Source: Malania oleifera (lineage: Eukaryota; Streptophyta; Magnoliopsida; Santalales; Ximeniaceae). From it: a stretch of 64,000 bases of DNA. The DNA is taken from assembly GCF_029873635.1 (NCBI RefSeq), contig NC_080420.1, forward strand, positions 34,122,231-34,186,230. Reading direction: 5' to 3'. The stretch's first letter is position 1, and every line of letters starts with the position of its first letter. Positions 12,013-23,799 of the stretch are shown in pieces. Position numbers and translations under genes: made by a program. A model generated the notes under the pieces. The model worked only from the letters and a program-made list of their open reading frames with translations, was not told where the DNA came from and made no database searches.

Positions 12013-13500
12013 GTGTTTTTTGTAGGGTCTGCCTGAGATCATCCACCTCTAGGGAAAAATGGTACATGGATAGTAGCTGCTCATGACACATGACTGGAGA
12101 TAAGGTCAAGTTCGCTTCCATAAAATCCCAAGAAGGTGGATTCGTGACCTTCAGAGACAACGCGAAAAGCAAGATCATCAGAGTAGGTAAAGTTGGTAAG
12201 TAACCCTCTCTTGTTATAGATAACGTTTTACTTGTTGATGGATTGAAGCATAACTTGTTAAGTATAAGTCAGCTGTGTCGTAAAGGCTAGAGGGTGTCCT
12301 TTGAACATGACAAATGCATTGTAGAAAATAAATCTGACAACAAAATTTTGTTTACTGCTGAGCGTCATGACAATGTGTATACAACTAGTTTTGATAATTT
12401 AGCCTCCCAACATGTGATATACTTTTTTTCTTTAAATGGGGCTAGTTGGCTTTGACATAGGAGACTAGGACATGCTAGTATGGATTTATTGTCAACGCTA
12501 GTTAAAAAGGAATTAGTTAGAAGTTTACCAAAGACACAGTTTGTGAAAGATAAAATTTGTGATGCATGTCAATTAGGTAAGCAAACTAAATCTAACTTTA
12601 AGAAAAAGAAAGTCATCTCCACTACTAAGCCACTTCAAATGCTACATCTAGATTTATTTGGTCCTAATCGAATTTAGAGTTTAGGAGGAAAATCATATGC
12701 TTTTGAAATTGTTGATGACTATTCTAGATTCACATAGGTATTGTTCCTAGATCATAAAGATGAAACATGTGAAAATCTAGCTAGATCATGTAGAAAGATC
12801 TAGAATGATAAAGGATATAAAATCTTACATATCAGAAGTGATAGAGGAAGAGAATTTAAGAATAAAGATATGAAGGAATTTTGTGATCTTCATGGTATAT
12901 CTCATAATCTCTCTACACCTAGGACTCCACAATAGAACGGTGTAGTTGAGAAAAAGAATAGGTCTCTACAAGAAATGGGTAGAACAATGCTCAATGAACA
13001 TAAATTACCTAAATACTTCTAGGATAAGGTTGTTAACACTACATGCTATGTTATGAATAGAGTCTTGATTAGGCCTACTCTAAAAAAAACCCCCTACGAA
13101 TGGTGGAATGGCCATAGACCTAATATTTCCCACTTCACGTTTTTGGTTGTAAATGTTTTGATCTAAGGGATAATGAGAACCTAGAAAAATTTGATTCGAA
13201 ATCTGATGAGGGTATATTTCTAGGTTATGCATTAGATAGAGTCCATCCATGTAGTATTTGATTAGTCCAATCCCTTCTCCAGGAAGACTGATGGGGATGA
13301 TATTGAAATAACTAAGAGATTATAGAAAATTTCCATTGAAAATAACACTAAAAAGAGCACAAAAATTAATGAAATACCTGCTCAAGATTATCAAGAAAAG
13401 AATAAGGCACATGAGCTACCTAGAGAGTGAAAGTTTGTAAGAAATCATCCCATGGATCAAATCTTAAGTGAACCCTCACGTGGTGTTGCCACCCGTTCAT
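12013..13500 (+). pseudogene. Ty1/copia protease and integrase, decayed (element A)
   Basis: The protease active site is readable near 12066 but has DSS instead of DSG. A GAG-pre-integrase zinc region (LGHASMDLL to CDACQLGK) is open at 12465-12590, and the integrase core follows with the HLDLFGP, RSDRG and NGVVE contexts of the catalytic triad. Stops at about 12676, 12736, 12801, 12934 and 13020 are each one transition from a conserved Trp or Gln codon. The core is followed by the acidic linker typical of copia pol. Confidence 0.87.
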
Positions 13501-13539
13501 CCCTAAGAAATCTTGTTAGCCACTTTGCATTCTTATCTT

Positions 13540-15076
13540 AAGAGGAACCTAAAAATGTAAATGAATCCATAGAGGATGAATCATGGGTAATGTCTATGTA
13601 GGAAGAAATAAATCAATTTAAAAGAAGCAAAGTCTGGAATCTAGTTCCTAGACCTGAGGATCATATCATTATAGGAAACAAATGGGTCTACATAAACAAG
13701 AATGATGAAAATGGTGTTGTAATTAGAAACAAAACCAGATTAGTTGCCTAGGGTTACAATCAAGAAGAGGGAATAAACTTTGATGATACCTATGCTCCTG
13801 TAGCTAGGATGGAAGTCATTCGAATGTTACTTGTATATGCTACTTTTAAGAATTTCAAGTTGTATCAAATGGATGTTAAAAGCACTTTTCTTAATGGGTA
13901 CATCAATGAGGAAGTGTACGTAGAACAACCTCCAGGATTTGAAAACCGTAAATTCCCTAATCTTGTTTATCAATTGACCAAAGCCTTATATGGATTGAAG
14001 CAAGCTTCTAGAGCTTGGTATGAGAGGCTAAGTGATTTTCTACTTGATAGTGGATTTGCTAGAGGAAAAATTGATGCAACACTTTTTATAAAAACTAAAA
14101 ATGAAAACATGCTCCTAGTACAAATTTACGTAGATGACATCATTTTTGGAGCTACAAATGATGAGTTATGTAATAAGTTTGCCAAATGCATGCAAAATGA
14201 ATTTGAATGAGCATGATGGGTGAACTTAATTTCTTCCTAGGTCTTCAAATACAATAGGACAAACATGGAACATTCATATGGCAATCAAAATACATTAGAG
14301 ACTTGCTCAAGAAATTTAACATGGAAGATGGTAAAATTTTAGGAATCCCTATGAGTTCTTCTACAAACTTGACAAAGATGAGCAAGGCATACCGGTAGAT
14401 GTTAAACTCTATTGTGGGATGATTGGCAGCCTATTGTACTTGACTGTGAGCCGGCTTAACATTATGTTTAGTGTATGTATGTGTGCTAGATTTGAGGTTG
14501 CACCTAAGGAATCCCACTTTATAGAAGTCAAGAGGATACTTAGATACCTTATTGGAACTATTGAGCTTGGATCATGGAATCTTATGTACACCACTTTTAA
14601 GATTGTCAGTTATTCTGATGCTGACTTTGCCGATAGTAAAATAGATTCAAAAAAGCACAAATGACACTTGTCATTACTTAAGACAATCTCTGGTTTCTTA
14701 GTTCTCCAAGAAATAGAATTATGTTGTTCTATCCACAGCCGAGGCTGTATACATTGCGGTCGGGAGTTGTGCTCAAATGCTTTATATGAAGCAACAACTG
14801 TTGGACAATGGATTGCACTATAACACAGTAACCATAAAATGTGACAATACTAGTGCAATTAATATTTCAAAGAATCCCGTCTCACACTCACGAACTAAGC
14901 ACATTGAGATTAGATATCACTTTATTCGTGACCATGTGCAAAAAGGGGGATGTAACACTTGAATTCGTGTGCACTAATGAACAATGGGCTGACATTTTCA
15001 CGAAACATCTTAAGGAGGACAAATTTATACAGATTAGACGTGAATTAGGCCTAATGCACAGTAGAGAAATTGCCTA
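13540..15076 (+). pseudogene. Ty1/copia reverse transcriptase and RNase H, decayed (element A)
   Basis: The longest open part (13809-14210) carries the reverse transcriptase core with the YVDD box at 14127-14138. It ends at a one-base loss near 14208 that shifts the frame. The RNase H region continues to about 15076, with the CDNTSAINISKNP and SRTKHIEIRYHF motifs. Stops at about 13602, 13541 and 13751 lie in conserved Gln codons. Unlike the copia elements at 22103-33477 and 56660-61700, no extra ORF follows pol here. Only about 570 bases of non-coding sequence (15077-15636) separate it from the polypurine tract. Confidence 0.88.
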
Positions 15077-15635
15077 GAGATATGATGGAGTGCATAAATT
15101 GAGAGGGAGCATCTCACTTAAAATAACTACGGCTCTAAAATTCTTTTTACTTTCTCAAACTTATATATATACTTAATGTCTTGTGAGGAATAAAATTCCC
15201 ATCTTTATTAAAATGAATGTTTAAACTATTTTATGGATCATAGGGTGAACTTCTTTGGACTATATTGAATACTTTGCATGCGTGCTTGTAATGCCTCCTT
15301 CATATGGCTGATGCAGTAATAAAAATTGCATGCTTGATTTGAATGATGTTCAATACTGTCAATTGCTTACTAAAATCAATCAAGTCTTTGATGTACATAT
15401 TTTTTTTTTTGTTTTGGGAATTGCTTTATTTTCAAATGGTATGCTGCCAAAATTACATAAAATTTATCTCAACCATAAATCATGTACTTGAATGACTATG
15501 ACTCAATGAAGACAAAGATTGTGTTCAGATTGATTATACTTTTACCTTAACCCTTTTGTTGATGCCAAAAGGGGGAGAGATAACTTAGCAAAAATTGGGG
15601 AACAAAACAACACATATTTGAGCTATATTGATTGC

Positions 15636-15649
15636 CAAATAGGGGAGAT
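15636..15649 (+). other. Polypurine tract of copia element A
   Basis: A purine-rich run (AAATAGGGGAGAT) immediately precedes the TG start of the 3' LTR. A second GGGGGAGAG run lies about 65 bases upstream, at about 15572. Such tracts prime plus-strand DNA synthesis. Confidence 0.75.
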
Positions 15650-17713
15650 TGTTGACTTTATAAGTTCGATCCTATTTTGATCATGACAAATCACTTTATT
15701 TCTTACCCGTGCACTGAGTTTTTAAACAAGATTAATTCTTAACATGCATGGATGGTAAGGACACAATGGAAGTCATAAGGAATTCAAAAGCTCCCACCAT
15801 ATGATGGCTATTAGAAGAGCAAAGGGAATGAAGACCTATAGTTTCTCAATTGTAAAAATATTTTATTCTTAGTCTGTAATAATTGCATCTCATGCATGAT
15901 AAGGATTAAATGCTCAAACTCAAAGGTCATAGATTGACCATAGGTTCCAAAACCCTTTAAACTTAAATGTCATAACTTATTCACAAAGGGTTGAAAAAGT
16001 TTAAAGAACAAAAACAGGGCCAAAGCTTTACGTTTAAAGAGCCTTGGTCGACCAACCCATACATATTAAAATCACCTCAGCCGACTGAACTTGCCTTGAG
16101 GGCAAAATTGTATTTTTGGACATGTTTAGCCGACCAACCCCATATTGAACTATAATGCCTGACTGACCAACCATGTGTATATGATCTCTTATCCAAAGCC
16201 TCGGCCGATGATCCTTTTAGTTCAAATATGCCACAGTCGACTGACCTGCATGAACAGCTGACTGACCTTATGCCTAGGTGGACCGATCCTACGAAGGGTT
16301 CAGAATCTCTTCGGCCAGTTGACCAACGGTTTCCTCAGCAAACCGAGTCTCTTTTGACTTGGCCTGGTCGACCGGCTATGCCCTGGGTCGATCGAACCTC
16401 TCGGGTTGTCGAATTTTTACTATGCTAATCAAGGTTATTTTTTAATTAAATAAATTTTAAAATTCCCACCATGTCCCTAGCGATCATAATTTTTGGGAAA
16501 CTTATATATACCCCATCATTTCTCCTGATTAGTAAAAATTCTCTCTAAAATTATTTTGTGTTCTCATTGATAATATACTCAAATTTCAAGAAGATTATAC
16601 ATAATCTCATTCATTCTTTCTTGCTAAGATCTTTTTAAGAAGAAAGCATTATTTTTTTTATACTCCTCATTTTCAAATCAATTGCAACTTGGAAAGAGTT
16701 TCATTTTCATTGTTGTGGGCATATTCATATATCATCTTTCAGCATATACACTCACATATCCATATACATTTTAAAATCTTTCTTAAGAGTTAGCTTTGAT
16801 ATTTTTCCCGTATTATTTCAAATTGATAAATATTGTTGGGGAAATCTCCTCTTAAGCTTGTGAGTCTTTTGGCATTTTCATTGCAAAACTCAAAAGATTT
16901 TTTTTGTGCTTATTACTAAAAATATTTTTGTGAGCTATATCCAACATCTCCTAAACTTTATCTTGAAAATATTTTTGGAGATATTATTGCAAGAATTAGA
17001 TCTTTGAAGAGTTTTTAATATAAAATTTATTATAACTCAAAGATCATTATCTCTTACATATTGCTTTTGAGAGATATATTTACACAAACTCTATTGAGCA
17101 TAAATCTTTATCATACAAGAGTGCATTGGTTATATTGTGGTACATATTTGCTTAGTATAGAAGCACTTTTATTATACACAAAATTTATATTTGTTGATTA
17201 TATTCCAGGTGTAGCCTGAGGAGGTGTTGATCTAGCCTGTAAGGATCAATTGTAAAGGTTGGGTTCAGCCCTGTGAATGTGAGCTGGGGTTTCCTTTGCC
17301 TAGTAAGGAGAGGGTGTTGTAAACGGTGTTGCTCCACCCATTAAGTGAGCAATAATGGAATCCTCAGGCTAGTTAGCTAGAGGTGGGGATGTAGGTACAA
17401 TTGCCAAACCTCGATAACATATAGAGTGTCACTATTCTTTTATTTCTCTTTACATTCCTGTGCTTATTTGCATTTTGGTATTTTTTGAATTCATTGCACT
17501 AATATTTTGATGCGTATTTGTGTTTGCTTGAGAAATATTGGAACTGCTTTATTTGTCTAACTTATCTAATCATCCTTGTATATGTTGAATTAGAAGTGTC
17601 TAGAAAAGACCTTAGGTTGAGTTATATTGATTGTGGATTGAATAGAAGTAACATAAAAAATTTTAAATATCCAATTCACCCCCCTCTCTTGGGATTACAC
17701 TAATTACATCACA
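15650..17713 (+). mobile_element. 3' LTR of copia element A
   Basis: Starts TGTTGACTTTA and ends CATCACA, 2064 bases. The end is assigned by alignment with the ends of the other copia LTRs here, which all carry a CTTGGG block (reversed at 47867, 56660, 22103 and 23800) about 15-20 bases before the terminus. The U3 holds a cluster of GGTCGACC-type palindromes (about 16045-16410) and CTTATATATA at 16501-16510. The five bases after it (TACCT) would be one side of the target duplication. The other side is lost with the 5' end of the element. Confidence 0.85.
16045..16512 (+). promoter_or_regulatory. U3 palindrome cluster and TATA box, copia A LTR
   Basis: About ten imperfect copies of a GGTCGACC-like palindrome (variants such as GCCGACTGA and GGTCGATCGAA) lie at 16045-16410, followed by a TATA box at 16501-16510. 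The layout matches the other copia LTRs in the window. Confidence 0.6.
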
Positions 17714-18439
17714 TACCTATTGAAATACACTACATGCTTATAAAATATTGCAAGTAATATGTATACACCATGCTAGAACTCCATACACACATATACACTC
17801 ACCTCACCATACATACACACATACATTTGTAAATATAATCTCACCTGTATCTATCCAGATAGCTATATACCTACTAGCATGCATATACACTCACCCACTT
17901 AATTGTATACATTCAAACATATACAAACATACCATGCATACACTTGTGTCAGAATATGCATTGCTATAATCCAAGAGCACGTAAGGGACTTTTGGATGAG
18001 AGAAATGATAGTTTCCTTCTTGAAATGTGTAGGGTAAACGATAAATGTAAATTGTAGACCAAAAAGGATATGAACAGTGCTACTGGGCTACTTGAAATGA
18101 TGACGTTTTAGGCTTCCTACCTATTTTTTATTTTTCAAATCAACATATGACGAAACGATGTTATTTTTTTATTTATTTTATCAATAAATATAAATTGTAG
18201 ACCAAAAAGGATATGTACAGTGCTACTGGGCATACCCATGAGAAAGGAAGCCAAGACTCCCAAGCAAAAGAAAAAAAAAAAAATCAAACCTGGGTATACC
18301 TAGGGCCCAAAAAGGCCAAACAAAACTGTTCAAGACAAAAGAACAGACTTAAAGCATGAAGACCAATAGGGCTGAAGTAATCAACTACAAAGGAAAAGGA
18401 ATGCTAAAACAAAATCATCCATTTTAAGAAAGCAAGCCA
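17714..18439. other. Unassigned spacer with an internal direct repeat
   Basis: No gene is seen. 17740-17950 is rich in CATACA words. A 48-base segment at 18041-18088 is repeated almost exactly at 18184-18231, 143 bases apart. The rest (18240-18439) may belong to the 3' untranslated part of the LINE that follows, but no tail was found to prove it. Confidence 0.5.
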
Positions 18440-18917
18440 ATTCCAACATTCTTCCAAGACTTTGAAAAATTTGGGTATTTCTTATAAAGAATTTTGAAAG
18501 TGTGCGACTAAATAACTCAAATCATAGAGGCCACTGAAGGATCCTTTCCCTCAAATTTCTTTTTATTTACGAAATGCCACAGTAGATAAATCATGGAAGT
18601 AAAACATACTCATTTGGCAGTGGATTGCACTTCTGTTCCTTTATCTTCCTTATGAAGCCATTTCAGGAAAGCTTTGATTGTAGACATTTTTCTAGAACGG
18701 CCCAACCAACTTATAAGCTACTCCCAAACTTCATTCAAGACATTGCAATTAAACAACAGGTGATTCGAGGATTCAGGTTCTAAGCTACACTGAACACACA
18801 AACAATCTACACATCCCACCCTAATTTTATCAGCTGTAAGGAGCTTGCCCCTAACACACAGCTAGGAAACAAAAGTGTGCTTTGGGATACTGCCACTTTT
18901 CCAAATAACAGAGCACT
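18440..18917 (-). pseudogene. LINE ORF2 C-terminal part (zinc-binding region)
   Basis: Minus-strand translation gives the C-terminal region of plant L1-type ORF2: a KHTFVS segment, the C-V-Q-C ... N-H-L-L-F-N-C zinc-binding arrangement typical of the plant RT-associated zinc finger (about 18745-18800), and a C-terminal segment ending near KKKFEGK. Two stops interrupt it. It continues the LINE segment at 21094-21826, from which it is separated by the solo LTR. Confidence 0.75.
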
Positions 18918-18922
18918 AGGGT

Positions 18923-21088
18923 TGTAACGACCCGAAAAAATTAATTAATAAAAATAATAAAAGAAGAGAAAAGGGAAGAGAAAGAAATATTTTAAAGGGA
19001 ACCAGTAAGAAATCGTCGACGAACCAATCGATCTTGTTGACGAGCATTTTGCCTTGGCTTGTCGACGAGGGCACATGTCTCGTCGACGAGGAGTTATCGA
19101 GAGGGATTTTCATATAACTAAAATTTGTCGACGAATTTTTGGTTTCGTCCACGAACGGTGTGCTTGGACTTGTTGATGAGTTCACGTGTCTCGTCGATGA
19201 ATCCCTGCCTATAAATAGAGAATCATTTCATTTTCAGCGAGGATTTCTGCATGTACCCTCTCTCTTTATAGAAAAACGGACCACTCACCTTCTTTATAAG
19301 TTTTTGGCCCCGTTTCTCCTCTATTCAACGATCGGAAGCAACCATGAGATTCCTGGGAAGATTCTCTGCAACATAGGAGGAGCAGAATTTCGATCTGAGA
19401 AGTTTGGGAATCATCCTAAAACCAGGGTAAGTGAGATAATTTAAGGTTTTATTATTATTTTGAGATATATGGAACCTAGGAAGTATTAAATGGGTATTTT
19501 TCTGAGATTTGAGAAAGTTAGGATTTTTAGAATATAGGGTCTCGTTTTGTTCGGTTTAGGCAGGAATCTCGAGGAGCAGGTAAAGGGAAATATTTTATAA
19601 CCGCATTTTTATTAATTTTAAATCGACCAATTTTGGGTATAAACTCTACATATTTAGCTATAATTTTCTAAACGTGTAGATATTGAAAATATTGTTTTTG
19701 AATATATAATATATGGGGAAAAATTGTGTGGCATGAAAATAGCTTTGAAAATTTAATGGTTGCGAGTACTGTGGGATGATGATTTATTATGATTATGAAT
19801 ACTGTTTGGGTCGCGATTTCTGTTTGGTTGGAAATATTGATTGGTTGTGGATACTGTTTGATTGTGTATACTATGGTAGATGTGTGGATGTGTGTTGAGT
19901 GGTTGGATTTGCTTTTGATTTGTGTTTTTGTTTATGTAAATTGCGATATAGCGTTGGTAGTGGTATGAGGAGGTCGTTATATCGTACCTGATATAATCGT
20001 CATATAACGTTGGTAGTGGTATGAGGAGATCATTATATGGGCATTTATATTGGGGGGTAAACATTGGCAGTGGTATGAGGAGTTTGTTTACCTATTTACC
20101 ATGAACAGGGTGTTTGTGTTGTAATCTATGTGATGATTAGTCCTGTGTGGACCGTGTAACCTGTGTGTGTATGATAGTCCTGTGTGGACCAGTCTTGTGT
20201 GGACATTGCATTTTGTGTGGATATAAACCCTGTATGGGTGTGATTGAAGAATGTGTGAATTATCCTGTGCGGATTGATTGTGGTATGCATACATGTGTCA
20301 AACTCTATGAAATGATTGGTATCGATTGTGTGTAACTTTAATTACATGAGTGTTTATGGTAAAGTTAAATTCTCCACCCGAGGGCTTGTTGAGGAAGGCG
20401 ACTACTTTGGTAATTATTTGTGGATACCAGAGTAGAGGGAAACCACTTGTATAGGCGGGTGACCTTCCCTATTCTTGGAAACTTTACCTGGATACATAAC
20501 TCAAAGGTTTACTGAGAAATGTGAGTGCCCTGGTGTTAGCACTAGAGTAGGGGAAATCTACTTGCATGGATGGGTAGACTTCCCTATTTTTGGGAATTAT
20601 CAGTAAAAAATAATTATGTATGTGTGTATGTGATTGGGTGATAGAGAAGTTGACAATGGTGTGATTATGAATGCGTCTTCTTGGCTGCTATTGGTAGTGA
20701 AATACAATTGTATGTATATTTTGTAATATATATTAAACACTTCAGTCACACACTGTTGTAACTTATTTCTTCCTTACTGAGAGGTGTCTCACCCCGTCGA
20801 TTTATCAATCTTTTCAAGTCTTTTAGGTGATCGAGCTTAGAAAGCTCCAGGGCGGGGTAGTTTTGTGAGTAAATAAAAAGAACAGGTATGTACAGTTTTA
20901 TGTTTAATTATTCTGGTCATGTAATATGGAGAACGTGGTTGTAGTTTATGGGTTTGCATATGTAAATATAGAACTCTGGTGTTATGTTTGAGTTTATTTA
21001 ATTTAATTCTCCTACGTGAATGGTATTAGAGGCATATGGATGGTCTCATAACACTTCGGGCTCCACGTGGTGGTTCCAGGGCGTTACA
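18923..21088 (+). mobile_element. Ty3/gypsy solo LTR (LTR3) inside a LINE
   Basis: Starts TGTAACGACCCG and ends GGGCGTTACA, 2166 bases, with no internal region attached. The flanking five bases are AGGGT and AGGGA, a target duplication with one mismatch. The U3 has TCGTCGACGA-type palindromes (19012-19200) and CTATAAATAG at 19209-19218. The middle has repeats of a TCCTGTGTGGAC-like word (20145-20270) and of a GGTAGTGGTATGAGGAG-like word (19955-20082). The conserved GAGGTGTCTCACC block is at about 20782-20794. Solo LTRs arise by recombination between the two LTRs of one element. Confidence 0.85.
19010..19218 (+). promoter_or_regulatory. U3 palindrome cluster and TATA box of LTR3
   Basis: Eight or more copies of a TCGTCGACGA-like palindrome are spread over 190 bases and end ten bases before a TATA box. 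They alternate with CACATGTCT and CACGTGTCT words, so the unit may be a longer composite of about 35-50 bases. Confidence 0.6.
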
Positions 21089-21093
21089 AGGGA

Positions 21094-21826
21094 ACTTTCA
21101 TATTTTTTTTCCTCCAGTATTGGTAAGCAAGAGCCACAACTTTATTTCTATTACTACAGGACTGAAGTTGAAGATCTTCAATTTCTATAATTTTCATGAT
21201 AAGAGGAGAGTCTTCATGTCTGGCCACAAGGTCCTAGATGCACTTTTTTTTAAGTACACTTGATTGACCCACTTAGACCATAAGGATTCCTTTTTAGAAT
21301 GAATGTTCCACAAGACTTTTGTGATTAAAGCATTGTTCCGAATATTAAGATCCAAACCCCAAGACCCCCTTCATCCTTTGGCATCGTAATGTCCTTCCAA
21401 ACAGCCAAGGGTTTTTTCTTATCCCCCCAAAGAAAAACTCCACACAGCTTGATGATGAGTTTAAAAACTGCTTTGGGAATCGAAAAAATAGCTAGCCAAA
21501 AGCAACATGAACCTTGCAGGACTGATTTGATAAGCTCAAATTTTCCAGCATACGACAAACTTTGACAAGGTCATGATCCAATATGACTACTAATCTTATC
21601 AATGATAGGGGAGTACTGCATAATATGTAACCTTGATGTAGTCAAGGGAATGCCCAAATATCTGAATGTGAATTTACCTTTTGAAAAACCAGTAAGCCTA
21701 TTGATCATCTCCAAGTCATGGCACTTCACCCCTTCCAGCTCCTTTAACAATCTAGAAAGGTATTGAAGGCAAAGAACAAAAAGGAGAGGGGACAAGGGGT
21801 CTCCTTGACTATGTTATTTAACTTAG
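21094..21826 (-). pseudogene. LINE ORF2 reverse transcriptase C-terminal part
   Basis: Minus-strand frames show conserved plant LINE reverse transcriptase motifs: QGDPLSPLLF at about 21776-21820, the F-R-Y-L-G-I-P-L block near 21645, and the SYAGKFELIKSVL and GGLGVW blocks at 21355-21558. Frameshifts split it into at least three frames. The 5' end is lost at about 21826, upstream of the catalytic FADD box, as is common for LINE insertions cut short during reverse transcription. Confidence 0.82.
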
Positions 21827-22097
21827 GCTCGTGGGTGTACGTAGCTAAAAATATTTGACTACTGACTTGCCAAAGAGGTTTGGTGTGTTGGCGCATGCAG
21901 CCACGTGCTAGAATATTTTTTTATATTTTAAATTAATTTTAAAAATCTTTTAATTCACTAAAATGAAGAAAAATACAAAATGAAACCACCCCCCCAAAAA
22001 AATCAAAAAGTCTAGAAAAGCCTAGAAAATAGTATAAAAGGAGGCAAATCTTAAATGATAGAGGTTTTTCAAATTTCGTGCAAAAAGTTTGAAAAAC
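21827..22097. other. Short spacer, nothing recognised
   Basis: AT-rich sequence between the 5' end of the LINE and the target duplication of the copia composite. No coding potential or element is recognised. Confidence 0.5.
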
Positions 22098-22102
22098 TTT
22101 CT
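22098..22102. other. Target-site duplication of composite C, left
   Basis: TTTCT, identical to 33478-33482 on the other side of the composite. Confidence 0.8.
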
Positions 22103-22160
22103 TGAAATTAGGAATAACTTCCCAAGAGGGGGTGTGAATTGGAATTTTTTTAATTTGATG
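22103..22160 (-). mobile_element. LTR end stub of composite C
   Basis: This matches 23800-23857, the end of the middle LTR, with few differences, including the TGAAATTAGGAATA terminus and the CCCAAGAGGGGG block. At about 22145-22160 it runs directly into the 3' part of gag at a shared AATTTGATGA-like word, so everything between gag and the LTR end was deleted. Confidence 0.8.
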
Positions 22161-23743
22161 AAGTACTAGCATAAAACTTAGCTTCCTTAACAAAATATCC
22201 CATGTATAGCTTTTTATTCCTTTTATTTGCTTTACCGTTGAAGCCTATTCTTTCTTTGTTTCCATGAAGCCTTTGCTGTCCAATCATCTTTTCAAAGTTT
22301 TCGTTTCCTTTGGTAAAATCATAGATAATCTTGTCATTATCCTTAATTACTTTTTTGAGTTCATTTATTTCTAAATCTTTCTTATTCAATCCTTCTTTAT
22401 GAGTGTTATCTAACTTTTGTTTTACTATGTTTATTTCTTCTTCCAGCTGCTTATTATAAGTATGTCTTTCTTCTTCAATAACTTTGAATGATTCAAGTTG
22501 CTTTACTAGTTCTTGATTTTGATCTTTTAAAGTTATATTTCTTTTAGATACTTTTATAAATCTTTTATGTAGTGAGAATAATTCAATTTGTAATTCCTTA
22601 TAAGAAGGCAAGCTATCACATGACTCATCACAAGACTAATTTTGAGATTTAGATGAAGAGTAATAAGAATTTACCTCTTCATTGTTCGCCATGAAGCATA
22701 TATTTGTCATCTCCTATTCACTTGATTCGATTTCAGTTTTTATGGAGGTCGAGTCATCCCAAGTAGCTTTCATTGTTTCCTTCTTTTTCTTCTTGTCTTT
22801 CTTGAATAATGGACAATCTGGTTTGATATGCCCTGACTTTTTGCAATGATAACAAATTGGTAGTTCATTCTTACCTTTACTTTCTTTTCTACTTGTCTCT
22901 TTTTTTTCAGTTTTCTTTTTATTAAACTTTCTAGGAAACTTTTTATTTCTTCTATAGAATTTTCCTAGTCTCTTAGTAATGAAAGCCAGCTCATCTTGAT
23001 CTAAGTCACTTGTTTCGCTTTCTTCTTCACTAGTGCTATAGCTAGATGCTTTTAGAGCTATGGATCTTTTATGCTTAGGTTCAAGATTTCTTTTTTTCAT
23101 TGCCATTTCATATATGAGAAGTGAACCTATAAGTTCATCCAATGAACTAGTTTTTAAGTTTCTACCTTCCGTGATGGTTGTGGCCTTTGGTTCCCAAATA
23201 GAGGGTAGGCCTCTTAGAATTTTTCTGATCATTTCATAAGTAGTATAGGTTTTTCCTAAGGCACTTAAGGAATTTATTATGTGAGTAAATCTAGTGTACA
23301 TGCTTGAAATCGTTTCATCAAAATTCATTTTGAATGCTTCGTATTCACTCGTTAACATGTCTATCCTATTATCTTTAACATCTTCCTTCATAAGTTACTT
23401 CTAGTTTATCCCAAATCTCTTTAGCTATTTTGCAGGCCATGACTCGGTTAAACTCATTAGCATCCAATGCACAATAGAACGCATTTATAGCACTTGCATT
23501 TATTTGAAGCATTTTATAGTCTAGGTCAGTCATATCTTTCTTTTCTTTTGGAATATGTTTTCCATCGACTATTTTAGTGGGGATAAGATTTCCATCCATA
23601 ACTACTTCCCAAGCTTTCCAATCCATGTGTTGGAGATATATTTTCATTCTCTTTTTCTAGAATGTATAATTGTGTCCACAAAAGATTGGTGGACGGGTTG
23701 AGGATTGGCCTTCACCAAAGGGTGCTACTCCAATGTTTGCCAT
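22150..23743 (-). pseudogene. Ty1/copia gag of composite C, downstream unit
   Basis: A nearly full-length gag. The likely start is the ATG at 23743-23741, about 55 bases after the primer-binding site. A TAG at about 23658 interrupts it where related gags have Trp. The N-terminal region (23647-23378) and the UBN2-like middle (23391-22714) are otherwise open but in different frames, so there is a frameshift near 23380. The zinc knuckle C-Y-H-C-K-K-S-G-H-I-K-P-D-C is intact at about 22815-22860. A stop at about 22637 precedes a coiled-coil C-terminal part (22611-22150). The last codons and the stop come from fused LTR sequence. Confidence 0.88.
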
Positions 23744-23785
23744 TAGATCTTTTTATAGTTTCTTGTTAGGAATTTCTATAACTAG

Positions 23786-23799
23786 GCTCTGATATCAAT
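23786..23799 (-). other. Primer-binding site inside composite C
   Basis: Minus strand TTGATATCAGAGCC directly after the LTR end, one mismatch from the usual initiator-Met site. It shows that the middle LTR also acts as the 5' LTR of the downstream gag unit. Confidence 0.8.

Noticed and set aside
19139..19444. 101-codon plus-strand frame in LTR3
   Set aside because: It lies wholly inside the solo LTR, and its start is made of the palindrome repeats.
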